From Varroa destructor (Eukaryota > Arthropoda > Arachnida > Mesostigmata > Varroidae), in NCBI RefSeq assembly GCF_002443255.2, contig NW_019211458.1:31953319-32017318 (forward strand): DNA of 64,000 nucleotides, read 5' to 3'. Position numbers and translations under genes: made by a program. The notes beneath the pieces are model-generated. The model was not told the DNA's origin and ran no database searches. It worked only from the letters and a program-made list of their open reading frames with translations. This document shows positions 1 through 24,752 of this stretch, piece after piece (position 1 is the stretch's first letter; every line of letters begins with the position of its first letter).

Positions 1-3000
1 ATAGTAATGAAATGTGCCCAATATCAATTTACTACAGTAAACTCGAAATAGCAACTTGTAAACCTACAGATTATTCGGTAATTAATCTTCATGCTAGATA
101 GCTTTTTGAGAAGTTGTTCTCTTAAGTGTAGCCTGGCCTTATCCGTGTATAGATTTATTTCTATGGTCCGATCGGACGGTGAAAGCCAATTTAGGGGCAT
201 TGACGACACTGTCATGATTCGCATTGCCTTCTTGTTAGCAAGATGGCGTTAACGCTAGTGTCTTATTCCAATCCTGTTTTCTGGATAACAGCTGCAACAG
301 AGGTACTGGGTTCGAAGCGTAAATACTCCCGTCAGAATCAGCGTTGCGTCGGGAATTTCGAAAAGCCTTTACTCCTCGGGCCAGATGTTAGCCGTGTTTA
401 AAGTAGGTTTAAACTAATCAAGATAATAACATAACCAATATGGCACCAAAATTTGACGCCAATAGGAGGCCAGTAACCATGCAATATTTTTTATATTTGT
501 TGCTTTTGGAGACAGACCGTAAATTTATGCGGAAAACATGGAAAAGATCACAATCAGACGAGCTTACAAACGTTTTATAATTGTAAAGCTTCTCATTTTG
601 TTTTAATGTTCTGGTAGCTATTTGTTGTTGAGCTAATCGACTATTATAACTATATAGCACCAATCTTTATATACTACAGTAATACATCTTACATGGTTAA
701 AGTTTTTGTTTAAAAAAAATGCTAGCTACAGCTGACAATTATAGAACGTATGTGATCAGTGTACTATGAAATATGGCGAACTTCGTTCAAGAACGCTTAG
801 AGCAAAGTATTTGCTTAAATGTTCGCTTCTACACGACCAGAGACAGCACGGCGCAAAGCTGATCTGCAAAGCAATGTTGAGCGATAGCTTTCACGTAAGG
901 TGTGTAGTCTACCCTACTGAACCTACTGAACCCAATGCATTCTCCAGGACACTGGACGCAGGATGGACAAGCCTTTCTACATTCTATTATTAATTAATAC
1001 GCGTACCCTTACGGTCATGTTGTAAAATGTACTGCAGTTTTTCATTCACATTTAATAATGAAGCTTGTTATTAGTGAATCAGCACTTCACGATGAGCCAC
1101 TATTTACAAAAGGGGACTTTGAACAATACTGTCAAATACTGCATAGCGACTAGTTTTCGAATTGCTTCCTCAACCCTCAATTACAGCCTCATTATACGAT
1201 GTATATGGCGGTGTGTATAGCACCGTAGCTCATCGCTGGATATGGCTTCCTATATAGCATATAAGGAGGCGAAAGGGAAGGTATAGGCACCGAAGAATGT
1301 TTTGTAATGCACGGCACCAAGCTTAATAAGCAATTCATATTTCAGTAAAAGTAATCCTTTAGGCAAGTTCATCTAGTCGCCAATTATCAGACAGAAAATG
1401 AATGCTATGTTGATAGAAATTTGCGTCGTTGTGCTCGATTAAAGAAAACCGTGGAAGGTAAGGCGGATATGGTCGATGCACGAAAAATTCTCATGGAAGT
1501 TAGTGTGGAATCGTGTCCTAGATCAGCCTTGCGATAGGCGCTTGAGCGTGGCCTCGTACAGGATAAAGCTTGTCCTTCATAGAAGGTTATTTTGGTTTTC
1601 GTACGACGCAGCTGCCATTTTGTTCGCTAGCAAAAAATGGACTGCTCCTGTGATTTGACTGTCATCTTACAGAAACGTACAGTGAGCGGTGTTTTTACTG
1701 ATTTATATAGCACAAAACAAATACTTATTTTGTCAATTTTTTTTATTTTGCATGTGTCAAGGGTAGGCTTAGCTCTATTGCCCAGTCGTAATGCCACACT
1801 TGATTGCCGCACTGAGTGTTCTTCTCCACTTTTCTCATAATGCAACAGCGAAAAGCAAACCGACAAGCGTCTGCTTTTTGCTCGCCAGTCAATGACGAAC
1901 CCATTTAATAATTCTATACATTTTCTACAATACAAGCTATTTGCTACTGTAAAATTTAGTACACTCAATTTTAGACCTGTAATGAACTGCAGCACAACTT
2001 CAAACATCTAGTACAGTCATTGATTCAACTTCGTTGTTGAAAGCATCGTCCTGAGCAGGAGCCGTGTCCTCAATTCCCTGTACGAAATTTGCGAAACTAG
2101 TCTTTTCTGTTCATATCAATAGAGTTGTGTCCAAAGGTAGCGTGAGTCGAGAGAAAAAAATCTATGACATTCTGGGCACTACTCCGTTTTTCAGTAGCTG
2201 TTTAAGAGGTCAGATATATTGGATAATCACTTGGTACTTAACACGGTTACTGAAGCCGGGTTTAACGGTCTTTATTTTCGATTTTTTTTTCATAACTGTA
2301 ATTCTTAGAAGCATTCTAATGTGCATAACCCATGTACATGTGTAACGAACGGTTATCTAGTACCTAGTAAACTCGTACACAATTTCTCAGGATAATATCA
2401 TAAAATAGAGCCCACATATACCATAGGTCATATGATAAGCCCGTTAGGGCTTAAGCAACTTAAGCAATCTGTGAAGAGTTGACTTTCAAATAAAAGCATA
2501 TCCATCAACAGGGATCTCGGTAGAACGCCAACGTACTAGAGAGACAACGAAGCACATGCATTATGCACTCATGCCGAGTGTCCCTTTCGTCACTAAGGCG
2601 TATTACTAACAAGAATTTCAAAGAAGCTACATTATATTGTTTTTCAAACAGGATCTGAAGTCCAGCACGAGCTATAGATCTTACATTTCTGTAATGCATC
2701 TCGTTTTTTTGCAGAAAAGCTTAATTCGCCAGATCTAGACTTCTGTGACTTACTGATTTTGCCAAAGTTCAAGAGTCGCCTGAAAAGAAGAAACGGGACC
2801 GAAGTTGAAGGTTTATTGCGACGATTGAATTCGAAAACCATTTCAGCTACTATATAAAACCAGTGCCTGATGTGCATGGAACTCGGCAGGGATCACGTCG
2901 AAGAGGACAGCCGAGATACGGATGATTAAAGCATACACAAATTGTACGAAGCCAAATTTCTATAAAATGCGTAACCTTCAAGGGTTTCAGCTCGGTTTTT

Positions 3001-5592
3001 GAAGTGCAATTCTGTTAAATTGGCCACTGAGCTCTGTTGATATAACATTTCCAAATATTTCAAAGCGCGTTGTCGAGGCCCGATTAAATCATGTACAATC
3101 CTGACTGACCGTGTCTGAATATACCAAGTTATTTGTTGGCCCAGAAACGAAAACAAATTCGACCACGGTCGTAAGATATATGCGGTTCAGTGTAGCCTAT
3201 ATGGTATTTTCCAACGTGCTTAAGTCGTGTCGTGAACGATTCAAGCTTCCGCGGTGTTTCGCTGCGTCTTTGTTTTTTGAAGTTCGATTCTAGCTCTGCC
3301 TACCTAAATCTTTCTCAAGTCTAGAGTATTTTGATTGTAATTGGGCAGTATTTTCGTGGCCACCATCCAATTCATAAGCACTCATCGATACGATTTTTTA
3401 TCGAGCAGTCTGTCGAATTATAATGAGCTATTCAGCTAGATTCGGTTTCAGTGCACCAAATGTACCGTTATGTGAGCACCGTACATAAAACGCTTATATT
3501 CACGCATTTATTTTTTTCTATATCAGTACAGTCTATTTGAATTATAAATGCCGTCGTAGACACAGGCGTCGGTTGGCCCACGACGGCACGGGGCCTACCT
3601 TTGCAAGTCGGACACAAACCCAAAAGACACTTTTGCGTCGGCAGATATATCATGTAGGAACTCAGGAGCAAATCAGTGATTAAGATTAAAATTATTATAA
3701 CGTTTTTTCCTAATTTATGAAAATAATTTAGATATTTCCTCTACTACAATATGCATATGTAAAACCTTAAAACACAACAAAATGGGACGTTTTTTTAAAC
3801 CCTTTTAGATTCGATGTTCGTACGTTAATTCTGTTAAAGATATTATAGATAAAATAGTTCGATACCGTCCATACAAGTTTCAGTGAATTGTAACCTGGTA
3901 ATTTTAGATAACCCGTACACTGGCGGCGTTCGGTACTTTTCCATCGATCCTACAATATGCGGTTAAAGCAACGAATTGAGGTTCAAAAGTCCTTGTTTTG
4001 GAGGCAGACTTAAGTAGTGCGAGGCGTTTAACCTAATCCGCTTGTTTAAATTGATAGTTAAAATTCGACACGATCAGGTCGGGTCGCCTAAAGATTCAAA
4101 TAGACTTTGAATCATTTGGACATACTTCAAAAAGGTGTATAGGACAGACCATATGGATCAGCGACTTCGGAAGTCACGAAATGAGCGAATCCATAAAAAC
4201 AAAGCTGCGAGTTCATCGAGGCCCCAGCCTAGCGTTCTAGTAGAGCTTTTACTAGGTAGACCGGTAGTGTATGTAACTATTAGGCTTCAGGTGAAGTCGA
4301 GAAATGTAGTAGTTAAAAGGAGTTAAGTACAATTGTAAGTTGAATAGGTCTTGATAGAGCTAGCGACCTCTCTCATGGAAGCAGATATATACAACTGGCA
4401 AACAGAGATTGACTAAAAAAAAACTTAGAAGATGGATGAAGATACACTTAGTGCTGTCTGTACATTGATCGATATACGAATGTACTTTTATAGTGAACGG
4501 ATCGAAATTTTGGTTGAGGGTCGAATTTTGATCGAAGGTTGAGGATCGATGAAGGAGTAAATGCCCACGAGGTAGATAAAGAAAAATGTAACTGAAAATT
4601 AGTTGTCAATTATATATCTGTCTTCGTAAGGGAAATCGCGAGCTCTATCAAGTCCAACTTAAGTCACAACTGTAACTAACCTTAAATCGTTGGTTTGTGT
4701 CTCATATGCCACACGCATACGCTAACGGGAGATATACTGAAACATTGTTCAACAACATTTAGATATTGGCCTTGTGGATACAACAACAAATAAAATAATC
4801 CGATGCCCAGAGGGCATACGCATCCATGACAGTTTTACATATTGCTATTAGCACTTTTCGTGCTAAATACGTGTAATTGTCTGACTGTATGAATACAAGC
4901 TCATTGCTATTAATGATGAAATTTCAAGCAGGTACCATATTAACTTTGGTACTTCTCATGGCACCATTGTAATATTCTGGTGCATACCTTTTGGCGCAAT
5001 CCTTAAATCTATGCGGCAATCTTTCTATTTGAACGGCTTTGGCCGCCAATATTCATGTAAAACATCACTACTAGGCCCAGTAAAATCCGCTAGTGTATAA
5101 ATTAGATGACAGTTTCTTGGTGGGTTTTACGGCCGTGATATATTCGGTTTTGGTTTAATTTTCATGCAAAGCCCTCATAACTCATATGGAGAGTATAATT
5201 TCGGCAATTTTAGTACTAAAAAGTAAAAATTGGTCGACTCAATCATCGTTTGAGTGAGTCATATCTATTACACAGCTCCAAAAATGATTAAACAAAGTTA
5301 GTTCATATGGACGCGGTTGGCACGAGAGATTTCCGTTTTTAAAAATCAGCCTGCAGGGAACATGCGCTTTTTCAGGCTTCATTGTTGTGATTTTGTGAAA
5401 GTAATTACTGAATGGGTAGCGTTTTTTGCGGCCTGAAGCCTTTCTGGACTTGACACTGGTTTGCTGAAACGGTTTCATAAGTTGCCTCAGACAGATATCA
5501 AAGAAATCACTCTTAAGCACAAACGTAGCTCAAAGTGTGCGTCCCAGTACGAAACCAATTACTATTATCAAATGTCTCTACAATGCAGGATA

Positions 5593-5634
5593 TTCACTTT
5601 ATCAGTCTTTACTTTCACTCTCTCAGTATTCACT
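5593..5634. repeat. 21-bp tandem duplication, two copies
   Basis: Two adjacent 21-bp units beginning TTCACT match at 17 of 21 positions, and the start of a third follows. In one + frame both copies read as the same seven residues (FTLSVFT). That is a consequence of the duplication and not evidence for a protein. Probably replication slippage. Confidence 0.7.
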
Positions 5635-5770
5635 TTAAAATCGTGTTATCAGGAAACTAAAATATTTAAAAGTTGCGATGGCCCATTTCCCTTCCTGGGC
5701 TTTCAAGTTGAAAAATTCTTTGAGGAGATCTGGACACTTTTTGTTTAGTCAGAGCATAAGCTGTTACCGG

Positions 5771-5788
5771 CTGCGTATATATACGCAG
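5771..5788. repeat. Perfect 18-bp palindrome
   Basis: CTGCGTATATATACGCAG reads identically on both strands. It has a TA-rich centre with GC-rich flanks. It could form a small cruciform or be a dimeric protein-binding site; no neighbouring gene supports a regulatory role. Confidence 0.6.
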
Positions 5789-8394
5789 TCACGGATCATT
5801 TTTATAGCAGGTATAAGTCTATGTATAACTAAAAACATCCTTTAACGTTACATTTGTTATGATCGAATAAGTAGTTCCAAGAAGTGCTGCCTCCTTGTTT
5901 AAACATTTTTTTTTAACTTTAAAAAATGTTTATACTTAAAAAATGTAAATGGAAGCCGATACTGCGGAACGGTACTTTAACATTGTTTTGTCCCTGGCCA
6001 GACCGATTAGACCGATTAGCAATTAGATCCGTAACGTAAATTGATTTTATATATAAGCGACATACAGCTTTCGAACCTGAAACGTTCTTCGGGCCTTATA
6101 GGCCATTAGACACGATCATTTGAAAAGGAAATACCATATACTTCGCACAAGGTAACATTTTAGGTGACGGGATCTCTCTTGTTTCGTAGGTCTGTCAAAA
6201 AGTTATACAGTTTATCGAGCCTGCGACGTGAATTTGTTTTGAACTTAAAATTGTGTTATTCAAATCGTAGATTAGTATTTCTATTTATCTGAACGAGGAA
6301 TTCTGATTTTAACTAGATCCTTAAGAATTGTAGATTGATAGAAAAGAAATTGCTAAAGGAATTACTTAATTTATATACAGGGAATTCAGGATGCCCTTGA
6401 TATTGATATCCTAATCTCGATAAACAACACGAACATAGTCCCTTCGTTTGTGCGAGGGACTCTAAAAACATGATGTTTATAGTTGTCCGGCTCTCTTATC
6501 TTTGTGTCTTATCTTACAAAAATATCTTTGTGTCGATATTTCTAATGTTGCAAAATTATTAAAGACTGCTGAAGCTGTCATAAGTTTGAAGTACCCTATC
6601 CAGATTATATGAGCTCAAAGGCAGCAGATCTTAATTTAGCTTTTGGAACAAGAAAGCGTTACAGCTGTGCAGTATCCGACCCATGGTCAATTGTCCCTTC
6701 CAGTTTCATTTTAGCAGAAAATAGTGACCTTTTCTACCATTTTGTCCCATTAGTGACCACAATAGCTAATTGACTCTTGCTGGGTTTAGTAGAACTATCT
6801 AATTTTCAACGCCGCGTAAGAACAGCAATGCTTAAAACGACATTGTTTTAGGTATCTTTCATGAAATAGTACTTTGATGGCGTGACAAGCATGAATAGAT
6901 ATTCACTCCTGTCACTCCTGTGTGACTCTATCGATGTTCATAGTTGAGATGATGTCTTAAGGGAAATGAAGTTTTACGTTGAATCATCGGGTCCCTTGGC
7001 CTTCGTGCAAGCGACTGCCAGCCGGTTCCCTATTTTCCCCTCTGAAATAAACGGAATTTTGTTTAGGTGATTAATGTCCGTCATTGAACTTTGGTTCTAA
7101 CACGCTAGTCTATCGGACACTCGTGCAATGAAAAATTGTACGTGTTCCAGCACTTTGCATATTGGCCTGACATGATGTTATGAGATTTTGTAATTTCACG
7201 GCCGTTGTTGCAATTTTCAGCGTTAAAATGCTATACGGAACGAATTACTTACCTATACCTATTCTCTGAGAACATTCTCTAATTGCTACCGTGTACTGTG
7301 CACTGTACTAGAACATAGCTACAATCCCGAGTCGAAGCCGGTTGAGATCGATGTTTCTGCTGTTCTTTCCTCAACGAAAAAAGTATATCTAACCAGTCGG
7401 GCTAACCACTATTTTGTATCGTAACTTATCCCTCTGTCTCGTACTAAATAGCTCTCCCTTCCAACATAGGACATTGGCCAAATATCAACACTGTATGGCC
7501 TTTTCTTTGCAATTATCAAAAGGTTTAAGCACACCCTTAAATGCACCTAAATGCATTATGTTCTAACCGCGCGCACACCTGCAAATTTTTTGCAAAAATT
7601 GCAAAAAACAAATGCGACTCGTCTAAATCCGTAGACGAAACTTTTTCGTCGCATACTGATTTTTCGAGAGTTTTTTAAAAAGCAAGGGCATTGCCGAGAT
7701 TTTATGGACGAATATAAAACAAAATATACGTTGCCTTTTTCGAACTGCAGTGAAGCACGATGGCGAAAGTCATTTTTCAGGGAAATTTTCAGGGTGGGGA
7801 AGGTCATTTTAGAACCAGGATTTAGGCTTACAAACTTTACCTAGCTAGCTCATATACTTTATTGCGAGAAACTTCTTTCTAAAGGAGTTCCTGGTAAAGG
7901 TATCTGCCAAGTTGGTTAACGGTAAAAGTTGATACAATGAACCGAACTGGAAATACAATTTACATAATGGGGAATATTAAACTTTTGTAATAAGAGTTAA
8001 TGTTCATAGGAATAACGGACGGCTTCCACGATTCACAGGACTGGCGGCTAATCTGATCACGGTTCCCAAATAAATAGGCTAGACTCTTATGGATCCTATT
8101 CTTTAATTAACTCAAAATGGAAATAGGTATTTGTAAATAAATTTTTTGTAAATGTAATCAACTACCGTACGAACGTCCGGAAAACTGAGATAAAAAAAAC
8201 AATCCGTTCCTTAGAAGTTCGCGGTACGAGTGTATACTATTCTTTCATAGTTTAGATTTGTATGTGACACATAAATTTGTCAGTAAACTTAGTTATATAT
8301 TAAATAGTTTAATAGTAATGTACAGTTTTAATGCTAAAGTTTAATAGCTAAGGTAGTATAAATCGCCCAGATATTCGGCGCAGTAATAGATGAA

Positions 8395-9035
8395 ATTTCT
8401 ACAAAAAAAAAAAATTTACAATAAAGCCACAAAAACTGCGCAGACTTATAAGACAATTTGGGCTGTCAAAACACGTTATCGGTAGAGACGGCCCAAAGAT
8501 GATCGCTTTCCTTCTGGAAGTTCTGATGTGAAAGATGCTTCTCGTAGTGGTCAGTAGCCACGATATCGCGAATTAACTAAATATCCACCACCTAAACGAT
8601 TTTCAACCATTTGAAGAAAGCTCGCCACAGCACAAAAGTCCAACGTTTGAGTGTCAGACGACTCTACACAAAAGAATTTACTTAAAACTTTACGAAAACC
8701 TAACGATATCTAACATTTTCTTAGAAAAGCGTCTTAGAAAGACGGTTATTTATGGATGATGAAAAATGGCTTATATATGACATTAATGTACGAGCTAAAA
8801 GAAAAATCCAGAAAGAATGGGCTACACACAATCTGTGGCAAATCTGTGGTCCATATTAACGTCAAAGAAGGAAATCATGCCTAGAAAAGAAACGTGCATT
8901 AACGGTCGCTGCCAGGAAAAATGATTAATTAGGACCTCTACTTTTAACAGCTAACAACATTTCAAGAAGCCATTAAAGATCGGCCAGAACTAGCGAGCGA
9001 AGGAAGCGATCACATGAATTTCTAGCTACCCAGTA
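8395..9035 (+). pseudogene. Decayed mariner-family transposase (DNA transposon relic)
   Basis: Several collinear fragments of a mariner-type (IS630/Tc1/mariner superfamily) transposase lie on the + strand in different frames. From 8423: KATKTAQTYKTIWAV, resembling the N-terminal helix-turn-helix region. At 8482-8502: VETAQR then a stop, the family's 'TAQRW' block. At 8504-8557: RFPSGSSDVKDASRSGQ then a stop, matching the family's 'FRSGnfdvkDapRSGrP' block that closes the DNA-binding domain. At 8752-8769: MDDEKW, the block holding the first catalytic Asp ('GDEKW'). At 8963-9001: QEAIKDRPELASE, matching the 'eAikekRPELanrkg' segment that normally precedes the second catalytic Asp. The order and spacing fit a full-length transposase of about 345 residues with some internal loss. 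At least two frameshifts and several stops make it non-functional. The second catalytic block (DNARPH) and everything C-terminal are not visible, and I could not identify terminal inverted repeats. Coordinates are approximate at both ends. Confidence 0.85.
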
Positions 9036-12000
9036 AGAACAGAACTATTTTTAACGGGAAACTTTAATGTATCTCCTATATAGCCCAAACTTTGTATTTG
9101 TTCGACTATCATGTGTTTTGACCTTGCAAATCTCTCCTATATGAACCTACGAAAACAAGAGACAGCTGTGATAATGTAAGTAACACTGCTTTTTTATATT
9201 TGGGCGTTAATGCTATGGAACAAAGGGGGCCATGATCACCTAAAAACCTGTTGATTATTATAATGTTAGTTCTCTGCCAAACGCTTAGGTAAGTCGTAGA
9301 GTTAGGCGCGGTATACTGCATATAAGACAAAATGTGAGCAGTTCGTTTGACAGATCTATTCGAGTCTTTTCCTAGGAAAATAAAGATGCATTAAGAATTA
9401 TTGGTTAATAAAAGACCAACACTTTTGATACTCATATCAAAATAAAAACGCATCCACAGCGTGGACCTAAATTAAGGGCCTTTGGGTAATATCACTTGAA
9501 CTATGATGAACTTCGTTCACCATAAAGAAAATGTCTAGCAAATATATCGAATTCTTATTCGCTCGATCTTAGCTCGCATTTCAGTTCCTAATTAGGACAA
9601 GCAGTCTCAATGTTACGCTGGATCGGGGTTTTTAGTTTGATTTTTCCTAGTCCCATCTGATGCAATGCAAGTTCAAGCTGGAAAAACAAATGACCACTGT
9701 AATCGTCTGTCATTTCTCTACCAATAACTGACCGGTCAACCACAATCACATTACGAGTATCCGCAAAAATACAAGTCACAACCTACTTGATGCAGCCGTA
9801 GCTTGGGTGCATATCCCATCGCGATCGGCTTGTTCAAATCTAAGTGCTTGTACAAACTCCATATTGCAAAGGGTCACTGCTTGAAATTCCGGTAAAAATA
9901 CTTACTGCCAAAACCTGTGTGCGAAGAGATAAAATTCAGATTCAATGGTTACGACCTCTCAGCGTCGCGAGGCTTTCTACGGTGTCGCGAACTCCGATTC
10001 GATTGTTTCCAAACCCCAATTTATGAACTTTGGAGCTGTTTTTTGCAGTGACTGTTGGACCTCTTCTATTTTCGACATTGGTACGAACCCCGACAAACGT
10101 AACTTAGTTCCGAATAATTGTGTTGGAAATAGGGGGTTGCCGAATACACTATTCTATTTAGCTTTTAGTTGAACTGAAGTTGGTTCATTAAAATAGAACT
10201 GGGTGATCAGGTGTAGCTTGGTGCGCTGCTGTGTTTATTTTCTAAAACGATCTGATTGTCTGACATATATCTATTTGCTTGACTGTTAATCGGACGACAC
10301 CTGGCTGATACTTGTTTGGACAGCATGTTAAACAGGATTTTTCTAACTTAACAGTGCTAGAATGTGTCATTGATCATTACTGTCCAGCCTATCTCAGTCG
10401 TTTGACGATGACGAGCTGTTAGATAAGTTGTACGGGGACTATTATAGAAAAATGTTTATATGACAACTGAAAATATCTTGATGAATCTTGCAATAGAAAG
10501 TAGTAAATGCGTTTGAGAAATTCCTTTTTTCAAATGTGTTAGAAGATAAAGATTAGCTCCTGTGTTATTTCCTAGTCACTCGTTTTTGTTTTGCCAAGTC
10601 AGCCTCGATGCAGTCCACGAGCACGGAAAACGTCCCCTTCCCACGTCTTGAACAAACTCAAGATTGTAAGAGCTGAGGCACTTGTTAGGACAATAACAAT
10701 TTCTAAGGTAAAATAGGATAACCCGAGATTATTCAAGCGTATCATTAACATGCGCCATGAGCGTATCTAGCTGTTCATTGTATCCTGTCACGGGAAAGTT
10801 TTTCTATCATTCGAAATCAAGTAATAATTCAGAACGCTAAACCACGCACGCTCTTGGTGACGCGTCAAAATAAGCTCAAACACGATTTTACTGCAATTTA
10901 CCTTATTGCTTCGTACGTAATAGTTGACATTTGACTTTGCTCGATAAGCTAATCTTGTGTCATCAAATAAAAGAAAAATTGCAATTCCGCTAAAACATAA
11001 AGCTAACTAAGAGAAGGTTTTTATCGTGTACGGCATAGTCGTATCACTGCTAACAGCCCCTCCATTGCCCGGAAAGCTGGCTTGCTACACGAACGAGATT
11101 TCAGTACTTATACAGTTCGCTGTTCCTATTTTACTTCATCAAGAGCTTCAGCCTGGATGCACAGAGTTTTCTCTCTGGCCTGTACCTAAGCCGTATAAGC
11201 AAATCAAGCATTTTTTTGAAACAATGCATTATCTTTCTTCCCAATGGCAAAGGATTTGCCACCTGCTTTATAGCTGAAATGGCAGTACGTCGCTACCTAA
11301 CCTACTCAACATAGCTGCTTTGGCTATTGACTAATCATCGTAACATATCGTGACTCCATATATCGTTTACAGTTTTATGCAAAGGCCCTATCATGCTCAA
11401 TCTCGAGCTTGTCGGACAACGCAATACCTACACAGGGTAAAAATCTAGGAACACGCGAAGGCTGCATGATATACGTCTGATTCGCCAGCGCCGCCACTGC
11501 GCGAACCAGCAGGTTTAAATTTGTCCAGACCGTCTTGATAACTCGATTTCCGGAAAGAAGCTTTACTCTATGGACGATGGACATTGAAATCGATGCTGTC
11601 GTACATCCAGTAGAGGGCAGCACCATCGTTTATTGTTTCACGCTTTATCCGCTACAGACTTGAGAGCTAATGAGCGGACAGACGTTTGACCCATCAAGGA
11701 CCGATGCTTGGCTAGGAAAAACATGCAGTTAAGTTTCTTTCATTTTAAATATTTCCCTTGTGTGAAAAATTTCGATTTACGCTCAAGGTGGCCTATTGTG
11801 GAAATTCACCGAAGGAACTATTATCTTGAATAAATAGTTGTAGTTTTCCATTTGCTACTGTCATTAAACTTTCTTTCCGGAGTTACTTTCACCGCCTTTC
11901 GAACTCGCAGTCCGCCATGCGTGTCACTCAGTTTAAGTACTCAAATGCATTGAAGACAGTATTCAGATATTAGGGTTATTAGAAAGACTTTAAATACTTA

Positions 12001-13619
12001 AATAAAGGATTACTTTTTCAATTGATCGAAGGGCTCATGCTGCGCAGATGCTAAATCTCAGAAAAAAAACTTCGGTAGGGAACGTTTATACTGCAAAACA
12101 AAACGAATATCTGCCGAAACAAAGACAAAAACCCGTTAGAGGAATTAACGACACAGCTGGCTCACTACAATTGGATTCTATTTTGGGTCTTGGGCCTTGG
12201 AATTCAGCAAAGCGGTCTCTATAATCAATTTTCAAAATGCTATCTCTATACTTTATTATAAACACCTACAAACTTTGTGATTTCGAACAAACTAATTTGA
12301 TTCACTAGGAAATTTAAAACCTATCGAAACATCCAGTTTAAGAGTAAGTTGTTTACCTTTGTTACGATACGAAGAGGCACATCGCAAGTTGAGCGTGTAC
12401 CCCCGAACGCTTAAAAAACCGTACTAAGCTTTACTGCGAATTGTCGCAGCTGAATTTGATCATGCGGACTGTGTGCGGTATGTCTGAGCGTAGGAGCTGC
12501 GATGACAATATGTGTCTGATGTATGTTCTCCAACACGGATGATCGTACCATAATATAATTACGGCACATGCAATTTATGGACTGCGCACCGTCAAACTTT
12601 GACGTATCTGCTTTCGATATAATTCAGGGGCAAACGAAACATGTAGTTGTGAATAATTTTGCTAAGATATTAGCATTGATTGACGTTTACATTGTGGTTA
12701 TTGCGTTAATCAGATTACTGTCAATTCCAACAATCTAAATCCGATCTTTCTACAAATCTATGCCTTCCAGAACACAGCAAGGGCCGGTTTCGCAAAAAAT
12801 GAAAAGCGGCAAATTTTTATCTACCGCTCATTTTTTTGCTCTAGATCAAAATTAATGTTGAAATCGCATCTAGTTTATGTTTCGGACGTACACATATACA
12901 GGTTGCGTATAAACAAGCAATACCTGACGGCTACCGTGATAGTAATGGCCACAGGCTTTAAACTCAGAAGCCATGCCGCACCCTAGGCTAAGGGGTACCC
13001 AAGGACGAAATCAATTTTATCGCTCCCCCGTAGATCGATCGATCACGGTATTAAAGCTGTTACCGATTGTTTACTTTATTACGTAGCTGTTACGATACGA
13101 CTACTTTTTGCACCAGTTATTTAGCTTACTAAAAAGTTGGATCGGCGACGATCATCTGCTGTGGGCTATTCATAATTATATCAGATGATAAACGAGTACC
13201 TTTGATTTTATAATGAGCATACGTAATATCTAACTAAATGTAGTTCATTGCTCTTTCTTTCAAGATAATAATATTTATTATATACGTTTAACGAGGCTAA
13301 AGGTATAAAAGGGACACAGAGACGCCGGCCATATATTGGGAACGACAGGTTTTCATTACCCACGCTAAACCATTATAGACTACAAACACATGACTTAGGG
13401 CTCGACTAAAATGCCATTCCCAAAGCACTTGACAGACCATTGATAGGAAACGAACACTGCCTCGATAGAACAGCGTCCTAAGCAACTGAAACCGAATCCA
13501 AACGTAAAAGCTATATCTCTTTAGAGTTTCTAACGACTTTTGTCAAGTATATTTGGAAAGTCTTTTAATTAGGGGACTCTGGTTTAGTGTTTGATTTGAA
13601 ACGGCGTTATAGACATTAC

Positions 13620-13622
<3 letters not shown>
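9036..13622. other. Gene-free stretch
   Basis: Nothing recognisable apart from ordinary AT-rich DNA. The + frame at 11026-11277 and the minus frame at 11375-11626 (83 codons each) show no motifs and are at chance length. The distal part of the mariner element may continue into the first few hundred bases, but no transposase residues or inverted repeat could be made out. Confidence 0.55.

Positions 13623-13677
<55 letters not shown>
13623..13677. repeat. (AT)n microsatellite, 55 bp
   Basis: Uninterrupted AT dinucleotide array, the longest simple repeat in the window. Typical of AT-rich animal nuclear DNA and probably length-polymorphic. Confidence 0.97.

Positions 13678-24752
<11,075 letters not shown>

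Larger units (their letters stand above)
1..8394. other. Gene-free AT-rich stretch
   Basis: No recognisable gene on either strand. Open frames here are short, at most 126 codons (minus strand, 1627-2007), lack recognisable domains and are at the length expected by chance in AT-rich DNA. A minus-strand pair in one frame (3156 to 2644, two internal stops) was examined and is also compatible with chance. The stretch holds small simple duplications such as a 9-bp unit twice at 913-930, a degenerate GGTTGAGG/TCGA-rich patch at 4501-4550, and the 5593-5634 tandem repeat and 5771-5788 palindrome listed separately. Likely intergenic or intronic. Confidence 0.6.

Noticed and set aside
2644..3190. Minus-strand frame with two stops over about 180 codons
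   Set aside because: Length and stop count are within what a search of this many frames gives by chance, and no motif was recognised.
3275..3300. B-box-like GTTCGATTC
   Set aside because: Flanking bases do not form a T-stem and no A box or cloverleaf can be drawn upstream.
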